The notes below the pieces were generated by a model that was not told the origin of the DNA, made no database searches, and saw only the letters and a program-made list of their open reading frames with translations. A stretch of DNA of 64,000 nucleotides. It comes from Thiomicrorhabdus sp. GTDB lineage: Bacteria; Pseudomonadota; Gammaproteobacteria; Thiomicrospirales; Thiomicrospiraceae. The position numbers were made by a program, and so were the translations under genes. This document shows positions 34,752 to 44,798 of this stretch, piece after piece. The DNA lies in assembly GCF_963677875.1 (NCBI RefSeq), contig NZ_OY782566.1, forward strand, positions 484,932 through 548,931, in the 5' to 3' direction. Numbering within the stretch: position 1 is the first letter of the stretch; each line of letters begins with the position of its first letter.

Positions 34752-35363
34752 ATGAGCCTGAAAAAAATACCAGTAAAAGACTTTGATGTGGCGGTTTTAA
34801 CCAGCTCTTGGCATACGCCTGTGGCCGTGTTTTTTACCGCAAAAGGATGCGAACCCTGCGAGGCAGTACTGCAAACATTGACCGAACTGGCACCTCAATA
34901 TGAGGATCGCCTGCACATCGCCGTTCTGGATATCGAAGATCAGGAAATCGAACCGGTTCTGGAACAGTGCAAAGTCGAATCCATTCCGGATATTAAAATT
35001 TTTCACCAGAAACAGATCGTTGCCCAGGCCAAAGGTTTGCTGGACAAACAGCAATTTGAACGCCTGATTGAACCACATGTTCTGACGGAAGCGCAGCACC
35101 GCCTGAGCCTGTTGCAGAAACAGGTTGAGTTACTGCTGAGTTCCGAACAGTTCGACATGGCAATGGAGCTGGTCGAGGTCTTTCGACAGAAGCATCCGCA
35201 CGATGATGAAGCCATGCTGGTCGAGCTGGCAATTCTGGTTCAGATGAACAATATCCCGGCGGCATTGCAATTGATTGAACAACTTCCGGAAAATTTGCAA
35301 CAGGATGAAAAATCCCAAGCGGTAAAAGGCATGATTGAAGCCATGCAAAATACCCGGCAATAG
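34752..35363 (+). CDS. Thioredoxin-domain protein with TPR-like tail (YbbN/CnoX-like)
   Basis: A 203-residue protein with a thioredoxin fold in the first 105 residues (VAVFFTAKGCEPCEAVLQTL with a CEPC active-site motif, then VESIPDIKIFHQKQIVAQAKGL) and a helical, TPR-like tail. This is the layout of YbbN/CnoX chaperedoxins, though shorter than the roughly 280-residue E. coli protein. It is 20 bases upstream of hypF and first in the hydrogenase operon, so it may protect or assist folding of the hydrogenase sensor subunits. Hydrogenase operons often carry thioredoxin-fold chaperones (HyaE/HupG), but those lack CxxC. The role is inferred. Confidence 0.7.
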   Translation: MSLKKIPVKDFDVAVLTSSWHTPVAVFFTAKGCEPCEAVLQTLTELAPQYEDRLHIAVLDIEDQEIEPVLEQCKVESIPDIKIFHQKQIVAQAKGLLDKQQFERLIEPHVLTEAQHRLSLLQKQVELLLSSEQFDMAMELVEVFRQKHPHDDEAMLVELAILVQMNNIPAALQLIEQLPENLQQDEKSQAVKGMIEAMQNTRQ

Positions 35364-35383
35364 TGTCGGCAGGACAAGAATGA

Positions 35384-37834
35384 ATGAATGCCTATGCGCA
35401 AATTACCGTTACCGGAGTGGTTCAAGGAGTCGGATTTCGTCCGTTTGTCTGGCAGCTTGCCAGGCAGTTTGGTCATAACGGCTGGGTTCTGAACAATGCT
35501 TCCGGTGTAGAAATTTTCCTGAAGCTGGAGCGCACAAGCGACACTGACAAAATTCGAACGCAGTTCATTGCTGCCTTATATGAACAGGCACCGCCTCTCG
35601 CACAGGTTGACCGGGTACTCTGGGAATGGATCGACCCGAACGCTGCGCACAGCGAACTTACCGAACTGAAAGCTTGCAGCGACTTTACGATCCGGAAAAG
35701 CCGTTCCGGGCTGATGCAAACAGCGGTTCTGGCCGATGCCGCAACCTGCGAAGCCTGCCTGCGAGACGTGTTTGATCCCGAAAACCGGCGTTACGGTTAC
35801 CCTTTCACCAACTGCACCCACTGCGGCCCGCGCTACTCGATTATCCGCTCGATGCCGTATGATCGGGAATATACAAGCATGGCGGATTTCAAAATGTGCC
35901 CGGCCTGCGAAGACGAATATCGCAATCCGTCCGATCGGCGTTTTCATGCCCAGCCAAATGCCTGTCCAACCTGTGGCCCGCAGCTGCAACTGATCCGCTT
36001 CGATTCCGCTGCTCACATTTCATGCCCCGAGACAAACCCTCCTTCGCAGGAAGATAACTGGCAGATGATCGATCAAGTCTGCCATTACCTGGAAAAAGGC
36101 CTCATTCTGGCCATTAAAGGAATCGGCGGATTTCATCTGGTCTGCGATGCAGGCAACGACAATGCCTGCCGGACACTGCGCCAACGAAAAGCGCGTCCCG
36201 AAAAACCCTTCGCCTTAATGGCGCCGGACATCGATGTCATCAAAGGCTACGCCCAAGTCAGCAAGGCCGCAGAAGAATGCCTGACTTCAACCCGCGCCCC
36301 GATTGTACTTCTGCCAAAGTTGGGAAAATCGAAACCCGCAGAATTGTCGGAACTGATTGCACCGAATCAGTCTCGTCTGGGCATTATGCTGCCGAACACG
36401 CCATTGCACAGTATGTTGATGGCGACATGGAAAAAACGCCACCCCCATCGCTTGCTGGTCTTCACTTCCGCTAATCTGAGCGGGCATCCGCAGATCTACC
36501 GGGATGACAAAGAAACCGAGCTTATGCAGCTCGCCGACGCCGTATTGACCCACAACCGTCCGATCATCCGCCGTCTTGAAGATTCGGTAATGAAAACTTC
36601 AGTCGAGGGGAACGATTGCGAAGCCCTGCGCCAATCGCGCGGTTTTGCCCCTTTACGCTTCCAGATGCCGGAAGGGTTTCCGCCATTGAACACCCTGGCA
36701 TCCGGCGGCGATCTGAAAAACAGCATCGCCTTTCAGAAAGGCAGCGAAATGACTCTTTTGCATTTTCTCGGCGACATGGAAAACTTCGATATCCAAACAG
36801 CTTACGGCGAAGCTTTACAGGATTTACAGCAACTGTATCAGCTTGAACCAGACCATCTGGTTACCGACAAACATCCCGGCTATTACGTCAAAGACGCCCT
36901 CGTCCGTTATCGGGAAAACCATGCTCCGCAAGCTGCGCTGACGGAAATTCAGCACCACCATGCCCATCTGTGTGCCTGTCTGTTCGAGAACGCCATACCA
37001 CTAGATAGTCCGCCGGTTTTAGGCATTATTCTGGACGGTCTGGGATTCGGGGAAGACGCAACTTTCTGGGGTGGAGAAATACTCTACGGAACCTACGCCG
37101 AAAGCCTTCGACTCGGCAATATCTCACCCCGCCCGCTACTGGGCGGAGACAAGGCTAACAAAGAACCCTGGCGAAATCTGTACGCACTGATCCGCGCTCG
37201 GGAATCTCTGGAAAACCTGATCCAGCGCTATCCGCAGGTACAAAGCCTGAAACAGCTGCAGAGCAAACCGACTGACCTGCTGGACGCCATGTCCAACTCC
37301 GGACTCAACAGCCCGCTTTCTTCATCAACCGGCCGCCTGTTCGATGCCGTCGCCGCAGCATGCGATCTTTGTTTTGACGGCATGAGCTACGAAGGCGAAG
37401 CCGCCATGCAGCTTGAAAGCCTGCTAAGTGAAAAATTACTCCGCCAAGAGTGGGAAAACGCCTACTTTCTGCAAGTCGAAACCGATCCGCAAAGCGGACG
37501 GCAACTTCTGGACACGGCATCGCTGCTTTCCCAAATACTGAAAGACTTGAATCAGCATCTATCCGCCAGCCAGGTTTCGGCCCGTTTCCATCTCGGTCTG
37601 GTCAAAGCTCTGCTCAAGAGTGCCCTGCTGTTGCGCAACACTCACCCTTTCGAACAGATCGCTCTGAGCGGAGGCGTTTGCCAAAATGGCTGGCTGATCT
37701 GGCTTTTCAGGCAGATGACACCGCCGGAAATCACTTTATTAACCCACCGGAAACTGCCGGCAAACGACCAATCCATTGCGGTCGGACAGCTGTGTGCGCA
37801 CGCTGCGCAACAGCGTAAATCTGTGTTAGGATAA
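35384..37834 (+). CDS. hypF: HypF, carbamoyltransferase for NiFe cyanide ligand synthesis
   Basis: This 816-residue protein has the full HypF layout: an acylphosphatase domain (about 1-95, VTGVVQGVGFRPFVWQLA), two zinc fingers (CEACLRDVF ... CTHCGPRYS; CPACEDEYRN ... CPTCGPQL), a YrdC-like domain (KGLILAIKGIGGFHLVCDA, KARPEKPFALMA) and a kinase/carbamoyltransferase domain with QHHHAHLCACLFEN and GDKANKEPWRNL. It transfers the carbamoyl group to the C-terminal Cys of HypE. It is slightly longer than the usual 750-780 residues. It precedes the sensor kinase by four bases. Confidence 0.95.
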   Translation: MNAYAQITVTGVVQGVGFRPFVWQLARQFGHNGWVLNNASGVEIFLKLERTSDTDKIRTQFIAALYEQAPPLAQVDRVLWEWIDPNAAHSELTELKACSDFTIRKSRSGLMQTAVLADAATCEACLRDVFDPENRRYGYPFTNCTHCGPRYSIIRSMPYDREYTSMADFKMCPACEDEYRNPSDRRFHAQPNACPTCGPQLQLIRFDSAAHISCPETNPPSQEDNWQMIDQVCHYLEKGLILAIKGIGGFHLVCDAGNDNACRTLRQRKARPEKPFALMAPDIDVIKGYAQVSKAAEECLTSTRAPIVLLPKLGKSKPAELSELIAPNQSRLGIMLPNTPLHSMLMATWKKRHPHRLLVFTSANLSGHPQIYRDDKETELMQLADAVLTHNRPIIRRLEDSVMKTSVEGNDCEALRQSRGFAPLRFQMPEGFPPLNTLASGGDLKNSIAFQKGSEMTLLHFLGDMENFDIQTAYGEALQDLQQLYQLEPDHLVTDKHPGYYVKDALVRYRENHAPQAALTEIQHHHAHLCACLFENAIPLDSPPVLGIILDGLGFGEDATFWGGEILYGTYAESLRLGNISPRPLLGGDKANKEPWRNLYALIRARESLENLIQRYPQVQSLKQLQSKPTDLLDAMSNSGLNSPLSSSTGRLFDAVAAACDLCFDGMSYEGEAAMQLESLLSEKLLRQEWENAYFLQVETDPQSGRQLLDTASLLSQILKDLNQHLSASQVSARFHLGLVKALLKSALLLRNTHPFEQIALSGGVCQNGWLIWLFRQMTPPEITLLTHRKLPANDQSIAVGQLCAHAAQQRKSVLG

Positions 37835-37838
37835 GTCC

Positions 37839-39206
37839 ATGACAAAGTTGGTTCAAGCTGCTCATTCGGAATCCCTGAAGTCTTCGGCGCCCTCTCCTTT
37901 CGAAGAAGGTGAATGGCTGGAAGTTCTGCAGGCAATGGAAGAGGCTTATACCCAATCCCTGCAATACCAGACCGAAATCGAAGAAAAAAATCAGGCACTG
38001 AATCAAGCTCACCAGTTTATCTCCGGCATCGTCTCCTCCATGTCCGATTTGCTGATCGTTATCGACAACGAACACAACATCACCCAGGTCAATCCCGCTT
38101 TTCTGAAATTAACCGGCCTGAACGAAGACAACGTCATTCATCACTCGATACTCGATTTCGTCCAGACTCAGGAATCAATCAAGGACAACTTGCTGAAGCA
38201 AGGCGTCAGTCTTCAGGATTTACAGGGCAGTCTGCACACGTTGCACGGCAACATTCCGATCAGCATGAGCTGCAGCTGTTTGAACCCCGATCAGTGCGAC
38301 TTCAAGGGCAAAGTAATTGTCGCCAGACCCATCGGAGAGCTGTTGATCGCTTACGAAGCACTCAAAAAGGCCCATCAGGAACTGGCTCAAACCAAAGAAA
38401 AAATGGTGCATTCGGAAAAAATGGCCGCACTCGGGCGTCTCGTCTCCGGTGTGGCGCACGAATTGAATACCCCGATCAGCGTTTTGAAAGGCAATCTGTG
38501 GTCGTTAAAAAGCTATTTTGACGAAGTCAGACCCTTCGTTCGCGCCTCAAACGAAGACATTGAAGAGATTCTGGAAGACACCCCGGATCTGTTTGCCGAT
38601 TCCCAGCAAGCGTTAAAACACATCGCTGATATCGTTAAAAGCCTGAAGACCTTCAGCCAGCCGCATTCGGAAAAGGCCAACCAGCTCATCGAAATCAAAC
38701 CGATTCTGAAAACCGCGACAAATTGGGTGCAAGCCAACAGCAAGGAACTCACTTCGCCGACCATTACTTTTTCCGCTCCCGAGAGCCTCTGGATTCACGG
38801 TAATCCGCAAGCATTGCAACAGGTCGTGATCAATATCGTACAAAACGCTTTCGACGCCCTGAGCAGCAAAAAAATTGCTGACCCGCTCAACAAACAGATC
38901 GCGGTTCATCTCGACAAAAAACAGCAATGGGTGGAAATTCTGATTGAAGACAACGGGCCCGGCATCCCAGAAGAACAGCTCGAACGAATTTTCGACCCTT
39001 TCTTTACCGACAAGGATGTCGGCGAAGGAACCGGCTTGGGATTAAGCATCAGCCATCAACTCATCCAATCCATGCACGGCGAACTCAATGTCTGGAACCG
39101 GCCGGAAGGCGGCGCCGCTTTCCAGATTCTGCTTCCCGGCGACGAAAACCTGGCCGATAGCGAAGAAATCCAAACCCTGACTTCCGGTCACGCCCAGGAG
39201 GCTTGA
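37839..39206 (+). CDS. hupT: HupT/HoxJ-type hydrogen-sensing histidine kinase
   Basis: This 455-residue soluble kinase has a coiled coil (about 25-65), a PAS domain (about 68-175), a phosphoacceptor helix with MAALGRLVSGVAHELNTPISVLKGNLW (the H-box form of HupT), and a catalytic ATPase domain (NIVQNAFDAL, DNGPGIPEEQLERIFDPFFT, GTGLGLSIS). No membrane helix is visible. Followed directly by HupU and HupV homologues with overlapping starts, it should receive the H2 signal and phosphorylate the HupR homologue encoded at 60976-62468. Confidence 0.88.
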   Translation: MTKLVQAAHSESLKSSAPSPFEEGEWLEVLQAMEEAYTQSLQYQTEIEEKNQALNQAHQFISGIVSSMSDLLIVIDNEHNITQVNPAFLKLTGLNEDNVIHHSILDFVQTQESIKDNLLKQGVSLQDLQGSLHTLHGNIPISMSCSCLNPDQCDFKGKVIVARPIGELLIAYEALKKAHQELAQTKEKMVHSEKMAALGRLVSGVAHELNTPISVLKGNLWSLKSYFDEVRPFVRASNEDIEEILEDTPDLFADSQQALKHIADIVKSLKTFSQPHSEKANQLIEIKPILKTATNWVQANSKELTSPTITFSAPESLWIHGNPQALQQVVINIVQNAFDALSSKKIADPLNKQIAVHLDKKQQWVEILIEDNGPGIPEEQLERIFDPFFTDKDVGEGTGLGLSISHQLIQSMHGELNVWNRPEGGAAFQILLPGDENLADSEEIQTLTSGHAQEA

Positions 39207-39208
39207 GC

Positions 39209-40201
39209 ATGAATATTCTCTGGTTCCAATCCGGCGGCTGTAGCGGCTGCACCCTCTCATTTCTCGGTCTGGAAGAGATGGACCTGATCGAATGGTCCCG
39301 ATCCATGCAACTCAATTGGCTCTGGCATCCCTCTCTGACCGAACACAGCGGCTCGGAAACCCAGGCGATGCTCAACGCCGTATTGAAGGACGAAGTCAAA
39401 CTGGACATTTTTTGCCTTGAAGGGTCGGTCATTATGGGGCCGAACGGCAGCGGACGCTTTCATATGCTTGCCGGAACCGAAACTCCGGCCAAGGAGCTGA
39501 TCGAGCGTTTGAGCGAAAAAGCCGATTATGTTCTCGCCGTCGGCACCTGCGCCGCCTTCGGGGGCATCACGGCGTCACCGCCCAATACCGTCGAAGCAAC
39601 CGGGCTGCAATACGACCAGAATTTCGCCGGAAGCCTGTTACCGGCAAACTTCAAAAGCCGTGCCGGGCTGCCGGTGATCAACATTTCAGGCTGCCCGGTT
39701 CACCCTGGATGGGTCGCCGAAACCATCGGCCTGATCCGTTTTCAGAAATTGAAAACCGAACACCTTGATCCTTACAACCGCCCCCGTTTCTACGCCGATA
39801 AACTGGTGCATCACGGCTGTTCCAGAAACGAATATTACGAATACAAGGCCAGCGCCGTCAAACCCTCCGATCTCGGCTGCATGATGGAACATATGGGATG
39901 CGTCGGCACAGTCGCGCATGCCGACTGCAACGAACGTCCCTGGAACGGTAACGGCTCCTGCACCAAAGGCGGTTACCCCTGTGTGGATTGCACCTCCCCG
40001 GATTTCGGTCACCTCAATCACTCCTATCAGGAAACACCCAAAATCGGCAACATTCCCGTCGGATTGCCCAGCGATATGCCGAAAGCCTGGTTCATTGCGC
40101 TCTCGACTCTGGCAAAATCCGCCACTCCGAAACGCTTAAAAGTCAACGCAACGGCCGAGCGCATTGAAATCAGCCCGGAAATCAAAAGGAAAAAACTATG
40201 A
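39209..40201 (+). CDS. hupU: HupU/HoxB, small subunit of H2-sensing NiFe hydrogenase
   Basis: This 330-residue NiFe hydrogenase small subunit lacks a Tat signal peptide: it starts directly with NILWFQSGGCSGCTLSFLG, the proximal cluster motif. Further Fe-S cysteines are in GTCAAFGGI, ISGCPVHPGW, HHGCSRNEYYEYKA, GCMMEHMGCVG and TKGGYPCVDCTSP. A cytoplasmic, signal-free small subunit is typical of group 2 regulatory hydrogenases. I chose ATG 39209 (AGGAGG seven bases upstream) over a TTG at 39203 that lies against the ribosome site. It is coupled to HupV by ATGA. Confidence 0.9.
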   Translation: MNILWFQSGGCSGCTLSFLGLEEMDLIEWSRSMQLNWLWHPSLTEHSGSETQAMLNAVLKDEVKLDIFCLEGSVIMGPNGSGRFHMLAGTETPAKELIERLSEKADYVLAVGTCAAFGGITASPPNTVEATGLQYDQNFAGSLLPANFKSRAGLPVINISGCPVHPGWVAETIGLIRFQKLKTEHLDPYNRPRFYADKLVHHGCSRNEYYEYKASAVKPSDLGCMMEHMGCVGTVAHADCNERPWNGNGSCTKGGYPCVDCTSPDFGHLNHSYQETPKIGNIPVGLPSDMPKAWFIALSTLAKSATPKRLKVNATAERIEISPEIKRKKL

Positions 40202-41646
40202 GCCGGATTCTTGTCGGGCCCTTTAACCGCGTTGAAGGCGATCTGGAAGTTCAGCTGGAAATCGAAGCGCAGAAAGTGACTTCCGCACGCGTAAACTCCA
40301 CGCTTTTCAGGGGGTTTGAAGGTATGTTGCAAGGCCGTCCACCGAGCGATGCTCTAGTGTACGCCCCCCGAATTTGCGGCATCTGTTCGGTTTCTCAATC
40401 GGTCGCGGCCGCCCAGGCATTGAGCCAGATTTATGGCATCACACCGCCGGAAAACGGTCAGAGAGCGATCAATTTAATGCTCGCCAACGAGAACGCCGCC
40501 GATCTGCTGACGCACTTTTATCTGTTTTTCATGCCCGACTTTGCGCGCGGAATCTACAAAGATCGTCCATGGTTTGCCGACAGTCAGAAACGCTTCAAAG
40601 CCATGCAGGGAGTTTCCTCCGCCCGTGCGATAGAGGCGCGCAGCCACTGGTTGAAGATGATGGGGACGCTTGCCGGCCACTGGCCACATACCCTTGCCAT
40701 TCAACCCGGCGGTTGCAGCCGATCGCTCAACGATGCGGAAGTCATGCAGATGTTGCTCTACGCGCAGAAGCTGCGCCATTTTCTGGAAACCTTTCTGCTC
40801 CATGACCGGCTGGAAAACTTCCTCTCTCTGGAAAACGAAACGGATTTGCAAAGCTGGCAACAGCAGCACACAGATTCCGATCTCGGACTGTTCCTCTCCA
40901 TCGCCGCCGATCTGGCATTGCACAAACTGGGTAAAAGCGATGCCTTGCTAATGAGTTACGGCAGCTTTCCCGAATCCGACGGGCAACGGCTGATCCCCTC
41001 TGGAGTCTATCGCAACGGCGAGTTCCAGCTCCTGAATCCATCACATATTCAGGAAGACATCAGCCATGCCAACTATCAGGGTGATCTCCATTCGTCGCCC
41101 TGGCATCAGGCTCAAACGCCCCATCTGGACAACCCGGATGCCTACAGCTGGTGCAAGGCTCCGCGCTTAAAAGGAGAAGTCGCCGAAACCGGTTCGCTGG
41201 CCCGCCAGGTGATGGCAAAGCAACCGTTGATTCTCGATCTCGTACAACGCTACGGCAGCTGCGTTTATTCACGAATTCTGGCGCGAACGCTTGAACTGGT
41301 TAAACTGACCGTACAGGTGGAATCCTGGTTACAGCAGGGGTTTTCAGAGACCGGCCATTTTTTCACCGAACCGGGCGACATTGTTCACCAGCGCGGCGTA
41401 GGATTGATCGAAGCGGCCCGCGGCAGTCTCGGTCACTGGCTGGAAGTCAAAAACAACCGAATTTACAGTTACCAGATCATCGCCCCGACCACTTGGAATT
41501 TTTCCCCGAGAGATCAACAGAACACGCCCGGCGCTCTGGAAAAAGCTTTGGAAAACACGCCGCTGTACGACGGAGAAACCGATCCGGTCAATGTCCAGCA
41601 TATCGTACGCTCCTTTGATCCGTGCATGGTCTGCACCGTACATTGA
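40198..41646 (+). CDS. hupV: HupV/HoxC, large subunit of H2-sensing NiFe hydrogenase
   Basis: This 482-residue large subunit has the N-terminal NiFe ligands in APRICGICSVSQS and the C-terminal ligands in SFDPCMVCTVH. The chain ends exactly at the His of the motif, so there is no C-terminal peptide for an endopeptidase to remove, as in group 2b sensor hydrogenases. With HupU it would sense H2 and act on HupT. Confidence 0.9.
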   Translation: MSRILVGPFNRVEGDLEVQLEIEAQKVTSARVNSTLFRGFEGMLQGRPPSDALVYAPRICGICSVSQSVAAAQALSQIYGITPPENGQRAINLMLANENAADLLTHFYLFFMPDFARGIYKDRPWFADSQKRFKAMQGVSSARAIEARSHWLKMMGTLAGHWPHTLAIQPGGCSRSLNDAEVMQMLLYAQKLRHFLETFLLHDRLENFLSLENETDLQSWQQQHTDSDLGLFLSIAADLALHKLGKSDALLMSYGSFPESDGQRLIPSGVYRNGEFQLLNPSHIQEDISHANYQGDLHSSPWHQAQTPHLDNPDAYSWCKAPRLKGEVAETGSLARQVMAKQPLILDLVQRYGSCVYSRILARTLELVKLTVQVESWLQQGFSETGHFFTEPGDIVHQRGVGLIEAARGSLGHWLEVKNNRIYSYQIIAPTTWNFSPRDQQNTPGALEKALENTPLYDGETDPVNVQHIVRSFDPCMVCTVH

Positions 41647-41685
41647 CTGGTCACGCTGGCGTCAAGGACAGCCTGCTTCAAAATG

Positions 41686-41715
41686 CCCCCTTCATTGAGG
41701 GGTTGTTTATTTTGC
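41686..41715 (+). terminator. Terminator after hupTUV operon
   Basis: CCCCT pairs with AGGGG around TCATTG, followed by TTGTTTATTTT, 40 bases after the hupV stop. Confidence 0.6.
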
Positions 41716-41901
41716 CCAGTTTTTTAAGCTAATACCCGACCGACACAGGAAAATTCCGAGGCAGAAAGCGGCAAATTTTCACAGTAGATTTCACGTGAAC
41801 GCTACCTTTGATCCATCGACTGACGATTCCCGCCCGGCAATCAGAAATCCGATGAAAATTCAAACCCGGCGCGTTGACCAAAAACCATATTGAAATCACA
41901 T

Positions 41902-41934
41902 AAAAAGCCACCGTGTTCGGTGGCTTTTTGTATT
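41902..41934 (+). terminator. Strong hairpin just upstream of the response regulator gene
   Basis: AAAAAGCCACC pairs with GGTGGCTTTTT (11 bp) around GTGTTC and is followed by GTATTTTTTA. It may terminate in both directions. It ends only about 30 bases before the ATG at 41961, so it is either a backup terminator for hupV or a leader attenuator of the regulator gene. Confidence 0.75.
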
Positions 41935-41960
41935 TTTTACTTCTAGAAAGGTGGATCAAG

Positions 41961-42593
41961 ATGAACAGCGCTTTGATTTTAGAAGACAATCCGGAAGCCA
42001 TGTGCTGGATGCGGCAACGCTTGCAGCGAGTATTTCCGGACGTGTCCATTGCGGAAACCATTTCGGTTGAACAGGCAAAGCGTGCCTTGAAAGATTCGTC
42101 GTTTGAGCTGGCGTTGATCGATCTGCACCTTCCCGATGGCAGCGGCATCGAGATTCAGAAAGAAATCAACCGTTCTTATCCCGACATTATCAGTATCGTC
42201 GTCACCATTTACGATGACGATGCACATCTCTTTCCCGCGCTGCAATCCGGGGTCAAAGGCTATCTGTTAAAAGATATGCCAAGTGGGCAATTTGAAGAGC
42301 GCCTAAGAATGATTACCCGCGGAGAACCGGCTCTTTCCCCGGCGATCGCCAGAAAGATTCTCAAATATTTCGGGCAATCTAAAACCCCGCCCAGCCATGA
42401 TTTAACCCAAAGAGAGCAGGAAGTTCTGACCCTGATCGCCAAAGGGCTCACCGCACAGGAAGCGGCGGACATGCTGGAAATCAGCGCTCATACCGCCAAA
42501 GATTACATCAAAACCATCTATCGAAAATTGAATATTTCTTCCCGTTCCGAAGCCGCCCTGGAAGCCATTCGGTTAGGTCTGGTTCAGACTTAA
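41961..42593 (+). CDS. NarL/LuxR-type response regulator
   Basis: This 210-residue protein has a receiver domain (acidic pair Glu8/Asp9, phospho-acceptor Asp54 in LALIDLHLPDGSG, conserved Lys in GYLLKDMP) and a C-terminal LuxR helix-turn-helix (LTQREQEVLTLIAKGLTAQEAADML). The ATG at 41961 has AAGGTGG upstream. It precedes its likely cognate kinase by 11 bases. Targets are unknown. Confidence 0.88.
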   Translation: MNSALILEDNPEAMCWMRQRLQRVFPDVSIAETISVEQAKRALKDSSFELALIDLHLPDGSGIEIQKEINRSYPDIISIVVTIYDDDAHLFPALQSGVKGYLLKDMPSGQFEERLRMITRGEPALSPAIARKILKYFGQSKTPPSHDLTQREQEVLTLIAKGLTAQEAADMLEISAHTAKDYIKTIYRKLNISSRSEAALEAIRLGLVQT

Positions 42594-42604
42594 GGAATCC
42601 GCAC

Positions 42605-44735
42605 GTGAAATCCACCCCCCAACAACTTCTGCTCGGTTTATCGCTGATTGCCCTGCTGGCCGTTTTCAATTCGGTCTATTTTGCCCTGCAGGCTCCGATG
42701 TTGGGACTCAGTTTCAAAGCACACGACAAGGGTTTCCAAATTACGCACATCGCCCCCGACTCCCCAAATCGTTCGCAGCTGCGCATCGGACAGGTAGTGA
42801 CCGAAATCAACGGCATACCCATGACGCCGGACTTACTGATCGAGGAACCGGATCAACTGAACGAGTGGACAGCCTACAACGATTTCTTAGATAAAATGAC
42901 ACTGCTGAACGATGCCGCCAATCGGCAGTCTCTGCAAGCCCGAACCGAACAGGGAGAAAGCATTTCCCTGACGGTGCGCGAAAGACATATTACCGATCTG
43001 CCGCCCCTGTTCTGGTTTCAAGCCTTTGTCGGCGTGTGCGGTTTTTTAATTGCAGCCAGTGTGTTTGCTTTTCGGCAGCAGGATAAAGGTGCCTTGTATT
43101 TTGCCTTGGCTGGATTGGGGCTTTTGTGTGTCTTCGCTGGCGGCATCGGTTTACAGCTCGCGAGAATTCATTATCGACGGCCAAACCACTCACTGGTTTT
43201 CTTACGTCAATCAAATGGGCGCCATCTTTTTTGCCGCCTCTCTGGTTGCCTTATTGGCGTTTTACCCTAGACACCTGCGTTTTTCCAAATGGGTCGCCCT
43301 CGGAGCTTTCGCCTGCTGGCTAGTGGTTTGGCTCGGGTTTGTCATGGAAACTTTTGCCAATATTTCCATAGTGTATTTGATGATGTTGGTTCTTTTCGCC
43401 TCCAGTTTTGTGCTGGCATTCATCCAATGGCGCCAGACCGCACAGATGCCGGTGGAACGCGCCGCCTTGAAATGGTACCTGCTATCGATTTATCTCGGCA
43501 CCGGCCTGTTTGCAACCTTGATTCTGATTCCGGTCGCAGCCGGAGTCGAACCTTCCGCCAGTCAGGGATTGATGTTCATGGTGTTCCTCTTCATGTTTAT
43601 CGGCATCGCAATGGGGATCACACGTTACCGGTTATTTGATCTCGGCCGCTGGTGGTTTGCCGCCTGGAGCTGGTTTCTGGGCGGTTTGCTGGTCATAGTG
43701 ATGGATTTGATTTTGCTTTCTGTCGTCGGCTTGGGACAAGCGATCTCTTTGGCATTTTCTCTGGCCTTAATCGGCTGGCTGTATTTCCCGACACGACAAT
43801 GGTTGTTCGAACGGTTGCTCCAAAAGAAAAAACTCAGCCGCTACGGGCAAACCGGCCGCCTTGTCGAGAGTCTGTTTTCGGTCGAAGAACCGGAACAGCT
43901 CTCCCTTCACTGGCGTCAATATCTGCAGGATGAATGGCATCCGTTATCAATCGAATTAAAGCCCGGACACATTCACATGCCGTTTATCGATCAGTACTCC
44001 CAATGCCTGAACATTCCCTATCTGGACAATAAGCATCATCTGCAACTGAGTTATCCGGACGGTGGAAGTCGACTATTCAGCCGCGACGACTTCGAATCCG
44101 TTACCTTCTTGTACGAACTGGCACAGCAGGCGGCGAAAGGGTTGAAAATGCGCCTGCAGGCATTGGAAGAAAAACGCGGCATACTCGGCGATCTGCATGA
44201 TGACGTCGGTTCAAAATTACTCTCGCTCCTGCACCGTTCCGAAGACCCGGTCAATAACGAACTCGCCCGAAATGCCCTGCGCGATTTACGAGAAGTGGTA
44301 TCACAGCCGGATCAGGATAACTGGCGGCTGGTCGATAAGCTGTCCGACTGGCGAATCGAAGCGGTTGAACGTTTGAAAGATGCCGGAATCACCCTGCATT
44401 GGCGCCAAAGCGAATGCGGTCTGCAAGAGGTTTCTTACTTCACCGCCAGCCATCTGGCCCGGGTATTGCGTGAAGCTTTGAACAACATTATCAAACACGC
44501 GCAGGCGACAAGCGTCAAGGTGGCAATCGAAATCAGCGGCGACCAGCTGATTTTGCAGGTGAAAGATAACGGACACGGAAAATCGCCCGAAAACTGGCGA
44601 TCCGGGCGCGGGGTGAGCAATATCCGTCACCGGGTGGAAAAACTTCAGGGTCAGGTTAATTGGCAACAAAACACCGAAGGCGGTATTCTGCTGAAGGTAA
44701 CGATTCCCTTACCAGAAAACCCAAACGACTCTTAA
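42605..44735 (+). CDS. NarX/DesK-type membrane histidine kinase, one frameshift
   Basis: A sensor kinase split in two frames that meet near 43130-43160. Part 1 (GTG at 42605) has an N-terminal helix and a PDZ-like segment (GLSFKAHDKGFQITHIAPDSPNRSQLRIGQVVTEING), then membrane helices. Part 2 continues the helices and carries a HisKA_3 box (GILGDLHDDVGSKLLSLLHR) and an HATPase domain (VLREALNNIIKHAQAT, DNGHGKS, GRGVSNIRHRVEKL). Corrected by one base, the protein is about 710 residues. AAGGA precedes the GTG start. It would phosphorylate the adjacent response regulator. Whether the frameshift is real is unknown. Confidence 0.75.
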
Positions 44736-44798
44736 AACGCGTTCTCAGCGCCGATAAATTCAATACCGGCAAAAATCAAAGCGCCTTCTCTCTGGCGC

